Assembly (NCBI GenBank): GCA_900755685.1
Contig: CAAEHI010000011.1
Span: forward strand, 19,188-83,187
Origin: an uncultured Collinsella sp.
Lineage (GTDB): Bacteria > Actinomycetota > Coriobacteriia > Coriobacteriales > Coriobacteriaceae
Direction: 5' to 3'
Length of the DNA: 64,000 nucleotides
Within the stretch, counting starts at the first letter, position 1, and each line of letters begins with the position of its first letter. Shown here piece after piece: positions 35,359-45,340 of the stretch. A model generated the notes under the pieces. The model was not told where the DNA came from. It saw only the letters and a program-made list of their open reading frames with translations, and ran no database searches. The translations under genes and the position numbers were made by a program.

Positions 35359-36362
35359 TGCTGACCTCCCACGAGCTCGCGCGTATTTTTTTCGCGGGCG
35401 AGTCGGATGAGGCCCGCATCGTCGCCGCCGATGCATTTGATGATTGCGCGTGCCTGGGCGCCGCGTCGATCGCCATCGGTGTGTTCGATGGCGTGCATCG
35501 GGGGCATCACGAACTGATCGACGCGGTCGTTCGCGATGCGCGTGACCACGGCTGCAAGGCGGTCGTGGTCACCTTCGATCCCGACCCGGACGTGGTGGTG
35601 AGCCCTTCGCCCGCTCAAAAATTGATGACGACGGCTGACCGTCTGCATGCCCTGGCTCTCACCGGGGTCGATGCGGTCGTGGCCGTTCCCTTTACGCCCG
35701 CGGTGGCGGCACTCGACCACGTAAGCTTTCTTAAGCTGCTGTCGCGCGTCGTCGATATCCGCTCGATTCGCGTGGGTAGCGACTTTAGGTTGGGCCGCGG
35801 CGGTGCCTCGGGCGTTGCCGAGATGCAGGCATGGGGAGCCGAGCGCGGCGTTGACGTCTATGGCCACGAGCTGCTGTGCGTCGATGGACAGATAATCTGC
35901 GCCACCCGTATTCGTCAGGAGCTCCGCCAGGGACATGTTGAGCTTGCCGCCGAGCTGCTCGGTCGCCCATACATGCTGCGAGGTATTGTTGCCGGCGGTC
36001 GTCATCAGGGTTCCGACATGGGTTTTCCCACGGCAAACATCCAGGTACCCGAGGGCATTCAGGTGCCTGCCGATGGCGTTTACGAGGGCCTGGTGCTGGT
36101 CGACGATACCGTATGGCCTGCTGCCGTCAACGTGGGGCTGCCGCCGACGTATGCCGACGATGCCGCCTCGGCGCATCTCGAGGCCAACTTGATCGGGTAT
36201 GCGGGCGACCTGTACGGCGCCTCGGTGTCGCTGGCGTTTACGCGCTGGCTGCGCCCGTCGCGCGTGTTCGATTCGCTGGACGAGCTTATCGCGACCGTTG
36301 AGGGTAATATTGACGATATTCGTCATCATTTGGGTGAGCAGGGGGTGAGCATCCGTGATTAG
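35355..36362 (+). CDS. ribF: Bifunctional riboflavin kinase / FAD synthetase
   Basis: 335 residues from ATG 35355. It makes FMN and then FAD. The adenylyltransferase domain (about 35-190) has GVFDGVHRGHHELI, the nucleotidyl-transferase H-x-G-H signature, and TFDPDP; the kinase domain (about 200-330) has GRHQGSDMGFPTANI, the conserved PTAN motif. The first 35 residues are an extra start region rich in Ala and acids. It overlaps dnaG by 8 bp. Confidence 0.93.
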   Translation: MMLTSHELARIFFAGESDEARIVAADAFDDCACLGAASIAIGVFDGVHRGHHELIDAVVRDARDHGCKAVVVTFDPDPDVVVSPSPAQKLMTTADRLHALALTGVDAVVAVPFTPAVAALDHVSFLKLLSRVVDIRSIRVGSDFRLGRGGASGVAEMQAWGAERGVDVYGHELLCVDGQIICATRIRQELRQGHVELAAELLGRPYMLRGIVAGGRHQGSDMGFPTANIQVPEGIQVPADGVYEGLVLVDDTVWPAAVNVGLPPTYADDAASAHLEANLIGYAGDLYGASVSLAFTRWLRPSRVFDSLDELIATVEGNIDDIRHHLGEQGVSIRD

Positions 36363-38469
36363 CGATGAGGAGAAAGACCAAGTGCGCGCTGCGTCCGATC
36401 TGGTTGCCATCGTGCAAGAAACGGTTGAGCTCAAGCCCCGCGGCCATGAGTTTTGGGGCTGCTGCCCCTTCCATGGCGAAAAGACCCCGTCGTTTCACAT
36501 TATCCCCGCTACTCAGGTGTGGCACTGCTTTGGCTGTGGCGAGGGCGGCGACGTCTTCACCTACATTATGAAGCGCGAGAACCTGAGCTTTCCCGAGTCG
36601 ATTCGCTACCTGGCCGACCGTGCCGGCATTGAGCTGCACGATATCGGCGCCTATCGCGAGCGCGGCACTAAGCGCGCCCGCATCTATGACCTGTGCGCCG
36701 AGACCGCCCAGTTCTACCACACCATGCTCATGCGCGGTAAGGACAGCCGTCCGCGCGAGTATTTCGCCAGCCGCGGTATGGGCGGCGACGTCTGCCGCCG
36801 CTACTGCCTGGGCTTTGCGCCGGGTCGCAACGCGCTGGTGTCCCATCTGTCGCAGGCGGGCTTTACCCCGCAGGAGATGATCGACGCCAACGTGGCCGTG
36901 AGCCGTGGACGCGGGCAGCTTGTCGATCGTTTTTACGACCGCGTGATGTTTCCCATCTTTGACGAGCAGGGTCATAACATCGCCTTTGGCGGGCGCATTA
37001 TGGGCGACGGCCAGCCTAAGTACCTCAACACCGCCGAGACGAGCGTGTTCCATAAAAAGCGAAACCTCTACGGCTTTAACTGGGCCAAGGAGTTTATCGT
37101 CGCGCAGGACACCGCCATCGTGGTGGAGGGATATACCGACTGCATCGCCTGCTGGGAGGCGGGGATTAAAAACGTCGTCGCCACGCTGGGCACGGCGCTG
37201 ACGGAACATCACGTAAAGACACTCACCCGCTTTGCCAAGCGCATCGTATATATGTTCGATGGCGACGCCGCCGGTCAAAAGGCCGCGCGCCGCGCGATTC
37301 AGTTTATCGAGCAGGATTCGATGGACCTGCGCTGCGTGGTGCTTCCCGACGGCAACGACCCCATGGAGTTCATCACGGCGCATGGCGGCGAGGCACTGCA
37401 GGCACGTATCGACGCCGCCGAACCCCTCATGGACTTTGTGTACCGCTCACTGCAGGAGTCGAGCGACATTACCACGCCGGGCGGTCGTGCCAAAGCGCTT
37501 GAGGATGCGCTGACGCTCATCTATCCGCTGCGCAATAGCTACATGATCGATACGTACTTTATCCAGATTGCCGACCTGCTGGGGTTGGACTTGGACACGG
37601 TGCGTTCGAGCTCGGGCCGCGTGTTTCGCGATGTTGCCAAGCGCGAGGATGCCGAGCGTCGTCGCGAGCAGAATTACGAGCGCCAGCGGGCGCAGGCCGA
37701 GCGCGCGGGCAGCGCGGGCAGCCGGGCGTCTGGTTCGCAGGGGACGTCTCGCGGCTCCTGGGCGTCGGGGGCGACGCCTCCGGTGTCCACGCCGGTCGAG
37801 GAAGAGCCGTACGACTATGTGCCGCTCGAGGCTTACGGGGCCGCGCCGGTCGAGGTCGTCGACGATATGCCGCCGATCGATGTGCCGGTTGGCATGGATG
37901 GCACTTCGCCGGTTGCCGATGCAACGGACGCGTCCGCGGCGCCGACGATGCCGATCGTGTTGACCGACCTGGAGCGAAAGTCTTTGGCGGGGGAGCGTGA
38001 GCTGCTGACGATGCTCACGAGCTACCCCGACCTGTTCCGCACGTATGCCGACCGCATCTGCTCGATCGAGTGGGTGGACCCGCGCCACGAGTCCATCGCG
38101 TGGGCCGTGCTCGCGACGCCGCCGGGCACCGACCCCACGGCGTGCATGGATGCGGCACGCGCGGTGTGCCCCGAGGCAGCGTCGCTTGTCAGCGCCGGGC
38201 GCATTTCGTCGACGAGCAAGCACCCCACCGAGACGAACATCGTGTTTATGCTCGATACCCTCGAGCTCTACACCATCAAGCGCCGCATGCGCGCCGCACA
38301 GGCCAAGCTACGTCAGGATCGGTCGCTCGACGATGAGGCGCGCCGTGTGCTGACGATGCAAGCGATGCAAGATTCTCAGCGTCAACGTGAGCTCCAAAAG
38401 TCGATTGGCGGTGTGGCCGATCCGTTCCGTTTGATCGGTTTGGAGACGGCGGGCGCCGACCAGGTCTAG
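36355..38469 (+). CDS. dnaG: DNA primase
   Basis: 704 residues from GTG 36355. It makes RNA primers at the replication fork. The zinc-binding domain has C37-x2-H40-x17-C58-x2-C61 (CCPFHGEKTPSFH ... HCFGCG). The catalytic TOPRIM region carries VVEGYTDCIACWEAG near 260-275 and MFDGDAAGQKAARRA near 300-314. A Ser/Gly/Pro- and acid-rich linker (about 455-535) precedes the helicase-binding C-terminal domain. Adjacent rpoD keeps the classical macromolecular-synthesis order. Confidence 0.95.
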   Translation: MISDEEKDQVRAASDLVAIVQETVELKPRGHEFWGCCPFHGEKTPSFHIIPATQVWHCFGCGEGGDVFTYIMKRENLSFPESIRYLADRAGIELHDIGAYRERGTKRARIYDLCAETAQFYHTMLMRGKDSRPREYFASRGMGGDVCRRYCLGFAPGRNALVSHLSQAGFTPQEMIDANVAVSRGRGQLVDRFYDRVMFPIFDEQGHNIAFGGRIMGDGQPKYLNTAETSVFHKKRNLYGFNWAKEFIVAQDTAIVVEGYTDCIACWEAGIKNVVATLGTALTEHHVKTLTRFAKRIVYMFDGDAAGQKAARRAIQFIEQDSMDLRCVVLPDGNDPMEFITAHGGEALQARIDAAEPLMDFVYRSLQESSDITTPGGRAKALEDALTLIYPLRNSYMIDTYFIQIADLLGLDLDTVRSSSGRVFRDVAKREDAERRREQNYERQRAQAERAGSAGSRASGSQGTSRGSWASGATPPVSTPVEEEPYDYVPLEAYGAAPVEVVDDMPPIDVPVGMDGTSPVADATDASAAPTMPIVLTDLERKSLAGERELLTMLTSYPDLFRTYADRICSIEWVDPRHESIAWAVLATPPGTDPTACMDAARAVCPEAASLVSAGRISSTSKHPTETNIVFMLDTLELYTIKRRMRAAQAKLRQDRSLDDEARRVLTMQAMQDSQRQRELQKSIGGVADPFRLIGLETAGADQV

Positions 38470-38579
38470 ATGTTGTGGTCAACCAGCGTATTCGCGCCTA
38501 TATCCAGTCTGAATTTTGGGTATAGACGTCGATGTGTGTGCTAAAGTAATGAGTCCTGTGGACTATGAAGGGAGAATCT

Positions 38580-39926
38580 GTGCCAAAAAAGAGTGAGAGC
38601 ACGGGTACTGGGCTGGAATCCTACGTTGCAAAGCTCATGGGCAACGGCTCAAACAGGACTTCGGTAACCGAGGACGAGATTCAGGTCGCCCTGAAGGATA
38701 TCGATGTTACTGATGAGCAGCTCAACGCGGTGTATTCCGCGCTGCGCAACAGCGGCATCCAGATTATCTCCGCGAGCGGAAACGACGACGCCCCCATGGA
38801 CGTCGACGATGACGATAACGATAGCGATACCGACGATTTCGATGACGACGAGCACGATTCCGGCTCGCTCGACGATCATGAGCTTAAGATGGCCCGTCAG
38901 GCCGACGCCGAGATGGGTTCTTCCAAGAACAAGAAGAAGCGCACCGTGCGCACGTCCCGTCCGCGTTCGCGCGTGCGCGGCATCGATGCCTCCACGGTGA
39001 TGCTGACCGGCGACCCGGTTCGTATGTACCTTAAGGAGATCGGTAAGGTCGACCTGCTGACCGCCTCCGAAGAGGTCGATCTGGCCATGAAGATCGAGGC
39101 CGGTCTCGAGGCCACCGAGAAGCTCGAGGCCGCCGAGGCGGGCGAGATTGAGCTCACCCGCTCCGAGATGCGTCGCCTGACCCGTATCGAGAACGTTGGT
39201 CTCGAGGCCAAACAGGCGCTCATCAGCGCCAACCTGCGTCTGGTCGTCTCCATCGCCAAGCGCTACGTCGGTCGCGGCATGCTGTTCCTGGACCTGATCC
39301 AGGAGGGCAACCTCGGCCTGATTCGCGCCGTCGAGAAGTTCGACTACCAGAAGGGCTTCAAGTTCTCCACGTACGCCACGTGGTGGATCCGTCAGGCCAT
39401 TACGCGTGCCATCGCCGACCAGGCCCGTACCATCCGTATCCCCGTGCATATGGTCGAGACCATCAACAAGCTGGTCCGCGTGCAGCGCCAGCTCCTCCAG
39501 GACCTGGGTCGCGACCCGACCCCCGAGGAGATCGGTGCCGAGATGGACATGAGTGCCGACCGCGTCCGCGAGATCCAGAAGATCTCGCAGGAGCCCGTGT
39601 CGCTGGAGACCCCTATCGGCGAGGAAGAGGATTCCCAGCTGGGCGACTTCATCGAGGACTCCCAGGCTATCGTTCCGCCCGATGCCGCCAGCTTCTCCAT
39701 GCTGCAGGAGCAGCTCACCCAGGTGCTCGACTCGCTTGCCGATCGTGAGCGCAAGGTTATCGAGCTGCGCTTTGGCCTTGTCGACGGACATCCCCGTACG
39801 CTCGAGGAAGTCGGCCGTGAGTTTGGCGTTACGCGCGAGCGCATCCGCCAGATCGAGTCCAAGACCCTGGCCAAGCTCCGCCATCCCAGCCGCTCCAGCA
39901 AGCTCAAAGACTATATCGAAAGCTAG
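38580..39926 (+). CDS. rpoD: Primary sigma factor RpoD
   Basis: 448 residues from GTG 38580, five bases after AAGGGAGAA; an in-frame ATG at 38565 precedes that ribosome site and is less likely. An N-terminal region 1.1 and a very acidic stretch (about 60-95) lead to region 1.2 ([12 protein letters not shown]), region 2 ([19 protein letters not shown] and [13 protein letters not shown], the -10 recognition segment), region 3, and region 4 ([32 protein letters not shown]). Lys-rich basic patch at about 115-130 is typical of actinobacterial sigma A. It directs housekeeping transcription. Confidence 0.96.
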   Translation: MPKKSESTGTGLESYVAKLMGNGSNRTSVTEDEIQVALKDIDVTDEQLNAVYSALRNSGIQIISASGNDDAPMDVDDDDNDSDTDDFDDDEHDSGSLDDHELKMARQADAEMGSSKNKKKRTVRTSRPRSRVRGIDASTVMLTGDPVRMYLKEIGKVDLLTASEEVDLAMKIEAGLEATEKLEAAEAGEIELTRSEMRRLTRIENVGLEAKQALISANLRLVVSIAKRYVGRGMLFLDLIQEGNLGLIRAVEKFDYQKGFKFSTYATWWIRQAITRAIADQARTIRIPVHMVETINKLVRVQRQLLQDLGRDPTPEEIGAEMDMSADRVREIQKISQEPVSLETPIGEEEDSQLGDFIEDSQAIVPPDAASFSMLQEQLTQVLDSLADRERKVIELRFGLVDGHPRTLEEVGREFGVTRERIRQIESKTLAKLRHPSRSSKLKDYIES

Positions 39927-39935
39927 TCAAGCAAG

Positions 39936-39974
39936 AAGCGCCCTCAAGCACATCCGCTTGAGGGCGCTTTCATG
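39936..39974 (+). terminator. Terminator after rpoD
   Basis: AAGCGCCCTCAAGC (39936-39949) pairs perfectly with 39956-39969 over a 6-base loop. The T-run is short (TT after the stem, CTTTC overlapping). Confidence 0.7.
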
Positions 39975-40029
39975 TAGTCGTTGGAGAAGTTCTTAAACGA
40001 CTAGGTCGGAAAAATTCTCAAAAAAGTTC

Positions 40030-40057
40030 TTGCCCTGAGCTGATTCGTCCGTATAAT
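40030..40057 (+). promoter_or_regulatory. Promoter of the tRNA-Asn genes
   Basis: TTGCCC at 40030-40035, 16-base spacer, consensus TATAAT at 40052-40057; the first tRNA begins 30 bp later. Confidence 0.75.
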
Positions 40058-40087
40058 AAACTTCGTTGCTTGAGAGCACGCACCTAT

Positions 40088-40162
40088 TCCTCGGTAGCTC
40101 AATGGTAGAGCACGCGGCTGTTAACCGCGCTGTTGTAGGTTCGAGTCCTACCCGGGGAGCCA
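40088..40162 (+). tRNA. tRNA-Asn(GUU), copy 1
   Basis: Full cloverleaf of 75 bases with encoded CCA. Acceptor stem TCCTCGG/CCGGGGA, D-loop with AGCTCAATGGTAGAGC, anticodon stem CGCGG/CCGCG around CTGTTAA (anticodon GTT), and T-loop TTCGAGT. Confidence 0.97.
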
Positions 40163-40196
40163 GAATTTTCCAGCCCTTTCCGTTGGGCTTTTAAAT

Positions 40197-40271
40197 TCCT
40201 CGGTAGCTCAATGGTAGAGCACGCGGCTGTTAACCGCGCTGTTGTAGGTTCGAGTCCTACCCGGGGAGCCA
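40197..40271 (+). tRNA. tRNA-Asn(GUU), copy 2
   Basis: Base-for-base identical to the first copy, 34 bp downstream and in the same transcript. Confidence 0.97.
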
Positions 40272-40280
40272 GGTTGTAAG

Positions 40281-40307
40281 ACCCGTCGCTTATGCGGCGG
40301 GTTTTTT
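40281..40307 (+). terminator. Terminator of the tRNA operon
   Basis: ACCCGTCGC-TTAT-GCGGCGGGT (with one G-T pair) followed by TTTTTT. Confidence 0.88.
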
Positions 40308-40465
40308 CATGTCGCGATCGCTTAGCGCGAACGTTGCCATATCAACATTTCGTGTCGAGGATGTAATCCCGCGACCTACCACCTCAACATGGCGCGGTCG
40401 TTGTAGAATATTGCAATGATTGCTCCCACGAGATGGTGCCGCGAGCACCAGATAAGGAGATTCTT

Positions 40466-40822
40466 GTGTCTGAGACCATTAACGGCAGCCTGAGCGTCTC
40501 GAACGACGTTATTGCCGATATTGCCGGTTATGCCGCGATGACGTGCTATGGCGTCGTCGGTATGGCCGAACAGCTCCAGGGTGCCGAGAGCGTGCGCCTG
40601 CTTGCCGGTCAGCGCCTCCGCAAGGGCGTGCTTGTCTCCGCCGACGAGAACGGCCTTGCGGTCGATCTTCACGTCGTGCTCGAGAACGGCGTCAACATGA
40701 AGTCCGTCTGCCACAATCTTTCGAGCTCCGTTGCCTTCACCCTGCAGGAGATCGCCCAGATCGATCCCGCCAGCCTTAAGATCGGCATCCACATCGACGC
40801 GCTCAAGAGCCGTCTGAACTAG
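40466..40822 (+). CDS. Asp23/Gls24-family envelope stress protein
   Basis: 118 residues from GTG 40466, four bases after AAGGAGATT. The family core is clear: GSLSVSNDVIADIAGYAAMTCYGVVGM, VDLHVVLENGVNM and VAFTLQEIAQIDPASLKIGIHIDAL. These are small cytoplasmic or membrane-associated proteins of Gram-positives, linked to envelope stress. Their constant neighbour in this arrangement is the DAK/FakA gene, which starts 27 bp downstream. No membrane segment of its own. Confidence 0.88.
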   Translation: MSETINGSLSVSNDVIADIAGYAAMTCYGVVGMAEQLQGAESVRLLAGQRLRKGVLVSADENGLAVDLHVVLENGVNMKSVCHNLSSSVAFTLQEIAQIDPASLKIGIHIDALKSRLN

Positions 40823-40849
40823 CATCCGAAAACGGAGATTCAAATACCC

Positions 40850-42511
40850 ATGATTGCAAAGACCATTCGCACCTGTTTTCCGATCGCTGCGGCTGCCGTT
40901 TCCGACAAGGCCGAGGAGATCAACAAGCTCAACGTCTTCCCCGTACCCGACGGCGACACCGGCACCAACATGTCGCTCACGCTCGCCTCGGTGACCAAGG
41001 AGCTTTCCGCCCTTCCCGCCGATGCCGATATGGAGGCCATTGCCGGCGCCATCACCCACGGCTCCCTGATGGGTGCCCGCGGCAACTCCGGCGTCATCAC
41101 CTCGCAGATCCTGCGTGGCGTGGCCGAGGGTCTCGTTTCTGCCGATGAGCCTATCACGTCCGCCAACATCGCCTTCGCCTTCCGTCGCGCCGTCAAGGTC
41201 GCCTTCCAGGCCGTCCGCAAGCCCATCGAGGGCACGATCCTCACGGTGCTGCGCGATGTCTCGACCAAGGCCGACGAGTGTGAAAAGAAGAAGTTCTCGG
41301 CCGAGGACGCGCTCGACGCCATCGTCGTCGAGGCCTACCAGTCCGTCGCTCGCACGCCCGACCTGCTGCCCGTTCTGAAGGAGAACGGCGTGGTCGACTC
41401 CGGCGCCTTTGGCTTTGCCATCTTCCTGGAGAACTTTGTTGCCGCCGCGCTTGGCCGCAGCACCGTTGTCGAGGATTTCTCCGCCACGTTTGATTCCGCC
41501 GGTTCTGCCCGCGACGCGGCCCTCGGTCGCGTTGAGATCGAGGCCAACGACGATTGGGAGGGCTCGGAGTTCCGCTACTGCAACGAGTTCCTCTTTAAGG
41601 CCGACGCTCCCTTTGACGAGGATGAGTGCCTTAAGTTCCTGGGCTCCATGGGCGACTGCGAGCTGCTCGTGGGTGCCTACCCCGACTACAAGATTCACGT
41701 GCACTCCAACACCCCCAACCTGGTGCTCGAGCACATGCTGCAGCTTGGCCAGATTTACGAGGTCTTTATCCACAACATGGAGATGGAGGCCCACGACCGT
41801 ACCGCCAAGATTCATGAGGACCAGGAAAAGGCCGCCGAGCCCGCCAAGGCGTTGGGCTTTGTCGCCGTTGCCGCCGGTTCGGGCGAGGCCGACATCCTCA
41901 AGTCCCTCGGCGTCGACGTGATCGTTTCGGGTGGTCAGACCATGAACCCCTCGACCGCCGACCTGCTGGGCGCGGTGGACCAGGTCAACGCGACCTCGGT
42001 CATCATCCTGCCCAATAACGGCAACATCCGCATGGCTGCCGAGGCCGCCGCTTCTGCTTGCACCGACAAGAAGGTCGCCGTCGTTCCCACCAAGACTGTC
42101 CCGCAGGCGTTCTCCGCGCTTTTCGCGGTCCTGCCCGATTCCGAGCTTGAGGACGCCGTCGCTGCCATGGTCGACGCCATCAGCGAGGTTCGCGATGGCG
42201 AGGTTACCCGTGCCGTGCGCGATTCCAGCGCCTCTGACGGCTCTCCGATTCACTCCGGTGACGTCATGGGCATCATTGCCGGCTCTATCGACGTGGTCGG
42301 CTCCGATGTGAAACAGGTCACGCTCGACTGCATCAACCACATGCAGGAGGAAGAGGAGGGCGACGCGCTGACGATTCTGGCCGGCGAGGAGCTGTCCGAT
42401 GAGGCCTTCCAGGAGATCGTCGACGCCATTGAGGAGGCTCAGCCCGACCTGGAGATCGATGCCCATCGTGGCGAGCAGCCGCTCTATCCCGTGATCTTCT
42501 CGATCGAGTAG
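40850..42511 (+). CDS. fakA: DAK2-domain fatty-acid kinase subunit (FakA/YloV)
   Basis: 553 residues from ATG 40850. The N-terminal DhaL-type kinase domain has FPVPDGDTGTNMSLT near 28-42 and HGSLMGARGNSGVI near 67-80; the middle and C-terminal domains (about 220-553) are those of the FakA/YloV family. With a separate DegV-like lipid-binding FakB it phosphorylates exogenous fatty acids to acyl-phosphates for PlsX/PlsY. No fakB is in the window, but plsX and acpP of the same pathway lie 5 kb downstream. It sits between the Asp23 gene and recG, a common order. Confidence 0.88.
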   Translation: MIAKTIRTCFPIAAAAVSDKAEEINKLNVFPVPDGDTGTNMSLTLASVTKELSALPADADMEAIAGAITHGSLMGARGNSGVITSQILRGVAEGLVSADEPITSANIAFAFRRAVKVAFQAVRKPIEGTILTVLRDVSTKADECEKKKFSAEDALDAIVVEAYQSVARTPDLLPVLKENGVVDSGAFGFAIFLENFVAAALGRSTVVEDFSATFDSAGSARDAALGRVEIEANDDWEGSEFRYCNEFLFKADAPFDEDECLKFLGSMGDCELLVGAYPDYKIHVHSNTPNLVLEHMLQLGQIYEVFIHNMEMEAHDRTAKIHEDQEKAAEPAKALGFVAVAAGSGEADILKSLGVDVIVSGGQTMNPSTADLLGAVDQVNATSVIILPNNGNIRMAAEAAASACTDKKVAVVPTKTVPQAFSALFAVLPDSELEDAVAAMVDAISEVRDGEVTRAVRDSSASDGSPIHSGDVMGIIAGSIDVVGSDVKQVTLDCINHMQEEEEGDALTILAGEELSDEAFQEIVDAIEEAQPDLEIDAHRGEQPLYPVIFSIE

Positions 42512-42521
42512 GCATCTGGCC

Positions 42522-44699
42522 ATGTCCGAGCTGCGCTCCGTGCCGCGCGTCTCGGAGCGCTTTGCGCAGAGCAATGCGCTCGACGAGGATATCGCGCGAC
42601 TCAAATTTGTTTCGGGTAAACGTGAGGAGGCCCTTCGCCGTCTGGGAATTCGGACGGTGGGGGACCTCCTTCTCCATATCCCTCATCGATATCTCGACTT
42701 TACGCGCTCCTGGTCCATCGAGATGGCTCCCATCGGTACCGTTTGCACGATTGTCGCCACGGTCGATCGTATCGTCCAAAAGCAGCCTCGCCCGCGTATG
42801 CAGGTGACCGAGGTCTCGCTGGTGGACGAGACGGGGGTGCTGCAAGTCGCCTTTTTCCGTCAGCCATGGATTGCCCAGCAGTTTAAGCAGGGAGACCGCC
42901 TGGCCGTGATGGGTAAGGTCGAGTTTGCCTACGGCTTTAAGCAGATGGCCTCTCCGCATTTCGAAAAGCTCGAGGGTGGGCGTGCCGCGGGCACTATCCT
43001 GCCGGTCCATTACGTGAGCGATGGCGTGAGCCAGGCGTGGATGCGCCGCATCGTTAGCGGCGCGCTCGAGGTCGTCGGCAATCCCTTCGACCCGATTCCC
43101 GCACGCTTGCGCGCCAAGCGCCGCCTGATGAGCAATGCCCGCGCGCTGCGCTCAATTCACTTTCCATCGAGCATGGCCGAGCGCGATATTGCGCGTGAAC
43201 GGCTTGCCTATGAGGAGTGCCTCTACCTGCAGCTGGCGCTGCGATTGCGCAACGACGGCGGCTTGGTCGAAGTCGCTCCCTACGCCCACGCCGCGGGTGA
43301 GCACCTGGCGGCGCTCAGGGAAGCCCTGCCGTTTTCGCTGAGCGACGAGCAGGAGGCCGCGTTCCAAGACATCCTGCACGACATGTGCGATGGCGGGCGC
43401 GTGATGAACCGCCTGCTTCTGGGCGACGTCGGTACCGGCAAGACGGCCGTCGCCGCCTGCGCGCTGGCTGTCGCGGCCGATTCGGGCACTCAGTCCTGCG
43501 TTATGGCGCCTACGGGCGTGCTGGCGCGTCAATATGCCGATAAGACCGGCCCCTTGCTCTCCCAGGCTGGCATGTCCTGGGCGCTCCTGACGGGCGCCAC
43601 GCCGGCGGCCGAGCGCGTGCAGATCCATGCGCAGCTGGAATCGGGCGAGCTCGACGTGCTCTTTGGCACCCATGCGGTCCTTTCGGACAACGTGGCGTTT
43701 AAGCATCTGTCGCTTGTCGTCATCGACGAGCAGCACCGCTTTGGTGTGGGCCAGCGCAATGCCCTGCGTGCCAAGGGGCCGGGTGCCGACCTGCTCGTTA
43801 TGACGGCAACGCCGATCCCGCGCACGTTGGCGCTCTCGGTCTACGGCGACCTGGACACGAGCATCATCCGCCATCGGCCTGTTCCGGGGGCGGGCGTTAC
43901 GACGCGCGTGCTCACCGAGTCGAGCCGCGACCTGGCCTACGGCGCCATTCGCGAGGCGCACGAAAAGGGCCAACAGGCTTACGTGATATGCCCGCTTGTG
44001 GAGCCGAGCGATTCGGCCGATGAGCTGGAAGACGTACCCGGTATCGCCCGCGACGACGAGGGCCACGTGACCGTGCCTGTACCGCTGCACGATACGGCAA
44101 CCGAGCTCGACCGCCTGCGCCTAGCGTTGCCGGGGCTCACTATTGAGCGGCTTCACGGCCGCATGCCGGCGGGGGAGAAGGATCGCGTGATCGATGCCTT
44201 CAAACGCGGCGAGATCGACGTGCTCGTCTCGACCACGGTGGTCGAGGTGGGCGTCGACCTGCCCAACGCCACCGTCATGGTCATCGAGAACGGTGAGCGC
44301 TTTGGTCTGGCGTCCCTGCACCAGCTGCGCGGTCGCGTGGGCCGCGGCAGCGTGTCGGGCACCTGCCTGGTCATGACGCACTCCAAGGGCAATGGCGGCG
44401 CCTCGGCGGCACAAGAACGTCTCCAGTCGCTCGAAAAGACCTCTGACGGCTTTGCGCTCGCCCAGATGGACCTGCGTCTGCGTCACGAGGGCGAAATCCT
44501 GGGGTATCGCCAGCACGGCGGCGTGACCCTGCGCTTTGTGGACCTGGACGCCGATGAGGATCTTATCGAATGGGCCCATTTGGACGCGGTCGAGCTCTTG
44601 CGGTATGCTTGCAACCTTGACTCCGTGGCGACGCGCCCCTTGCGCGACGCGGTCGCCATGCGTTATCGACATATCTTTAAGGAGGTCAGCGGAGGATGA
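42522..44699 (+). CDS. recG: ATP-dependent DNA helicase RecG
   Basis: 725 residues from ATG 42522. RecG remodels stalled forks and Holliday junctions. The wedge OB-fold domain occupies about 50-200. The helicase core has LLGDVGTGKTAVAAC near 302-316 (Walker A), VVIDEQHRFGVGQRN near 405-419 (DExH), VMTATPIPRTLALS and, in the second lobe, RLHGRMPAGEKDRVI and QLRGRVGRG. A loop around 490-515 (DSADELEDVPGIARDDEGHV) is an insertion-like acidic stretch. It overlaps rsmD by 4 bp. Confidence 0.95.
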   Translation: MSELRSVPRVSERFAQSNALDEDIARLKFVSGKREEALRRLGIRTVGDLLLHIPHRYLDFTRSWSIEMAPIGTVCTIVATVDRIVQKQPRPRMQVTEVSLVDETGVLQVAFFRQPWIAQQFKQGDRLAVMGKVEFAYGFKQMASPHFEKLEGGRAAGTILPVHYVSDGVSQAWMRRIVSGALEVVGNPFDPIPARLRAKRRLMSNARALRSIHFPSSMAERDIARERLAYEECLYLQLALRLRNDGGLVEVAPYAHAAGEHLAALREALPFSLSDEQEAAFQDILHDMCDGGRVMNRLLLGDVGTGKTAVAACALAVAADSGTQSCVMAPTGVLARQYADKTGPLLSQAGMSWALLTGATPAAERVQIHAQLESGELDVLFGTHAVLSDNVAFKHLSLVVIDEQHRFGVGQRNALRAKGPGADLLVMTATPIPRTLALSVYGDLDTSIIRHRPVPGAGVTTRVLTESSRDLAYGAIREAHEKGQQAYVICPLVEPSDSADELEDVPGIARDDEGHVTVPVPLHDTATELDRLRLALPGLTIERLHGRMPAGEKDRVIDAFKRGEIDVLVSTTVVEVGVDLPNATVMVIENGERFGLASLHQLRGRVGRGSVSGTCLVMTHSKGNGGASAAQERLQSLEKTSDGFALAQMDLRLRHEGEILGYRQHGGVTLRFVDLDADEDLIEWAHLDAVELLRYACNLDSVATRPLRDAVAMRYRHIFKEVSGG

Positions 44700-45340
44700 G
44701 AATCATCGGCGGTGAATGGCGCGGCCGCAAGATCGAAGAGCCGCGTGGGCGCGATGTCACCCGTCCCACGACCGATCGCGTGCGCGAGGCATGCGCGTCC
44801 ATGGTCATGTCGGCGTTCGACTTCGATCTGGACGAGGTCCGCGTGCTGGACGCCTTTGGCGGCTCCGGCGCCCTGGGAATCGAGATGCTCTCGCGTGGCG
44901 CCCGCTCGCTCACCACGTTCGAGATCGATCGCAATGCCGCCCGTCTGATCACCAAGAATATCGAGTCGCTGTGCCGCGACCGCTCGCGTTGGCGTGTCGT
45001 TACCGGCGATGTGCTGGCGAGCGCCTCGCGCGGCCGTGTGCCGGGTGGTCCCTTTGACCTGATCTTGCTCGACCCGCCCTATGCCTTTGGCGCCGAGCCG
45101 GTCGAGGAGCTGCTGCAAAATCTTTCCCAGCAGGGACTGCTGGCGCCCGGGGCCTTTGCCCTGTTTGAGCATGCCGCAGCCGATGCAGGTGCTCATCCGG
45201 CTTGTTTTAAGACCGTGCGAGAGAAGCGCTACGGCATTACCTCGGTTGACTTGCTGCGCTGGGTGGCCGAGGACGAGAACGATCATGCTTACGAGAACGA
45301 AAATGACGAGGATGCGCCTTCGGAGGACACCCATGAATGA
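44696..45340 (+). CDS. rsmD: 16S rRNA (guanine-966-N2)-methyltransferase
   Basis: 214 residues from ATG 44696. The family start MRIIGGEWRGRKI and RPTTDRVREA block is followed by the SAM-binding motif VLDAFGGSGALGIEMLSRGA near 47-66 and the N6/N2 catalytic motif LDPPYAFG near 124-131. It methylates G966 of 16S rRNA. The last 30 residues are acidic and low in complexity. It overlaps coaD by 8 bp; the rsmD-coaD pairing is widespread. Confidence 0.93.
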   Translation: MRIIGGEWRGRKIEEPRGRDVTRPTTDRVREACASMVMSAFDFDLDEVRVLDAFGGSGALGIEMLSRGARSLTTFEIDRNAARLITKNIESLCRDRSRWRVVTGDVLASASRGRVPGGPFDLILLDPPYAFGAEPVEELLQNLSQQGLLAPGAFALFEHAAADAGAHPACFKTVREKRYGITSVDLLRWVAEDENDHAYENENDEDAPSEDTHE

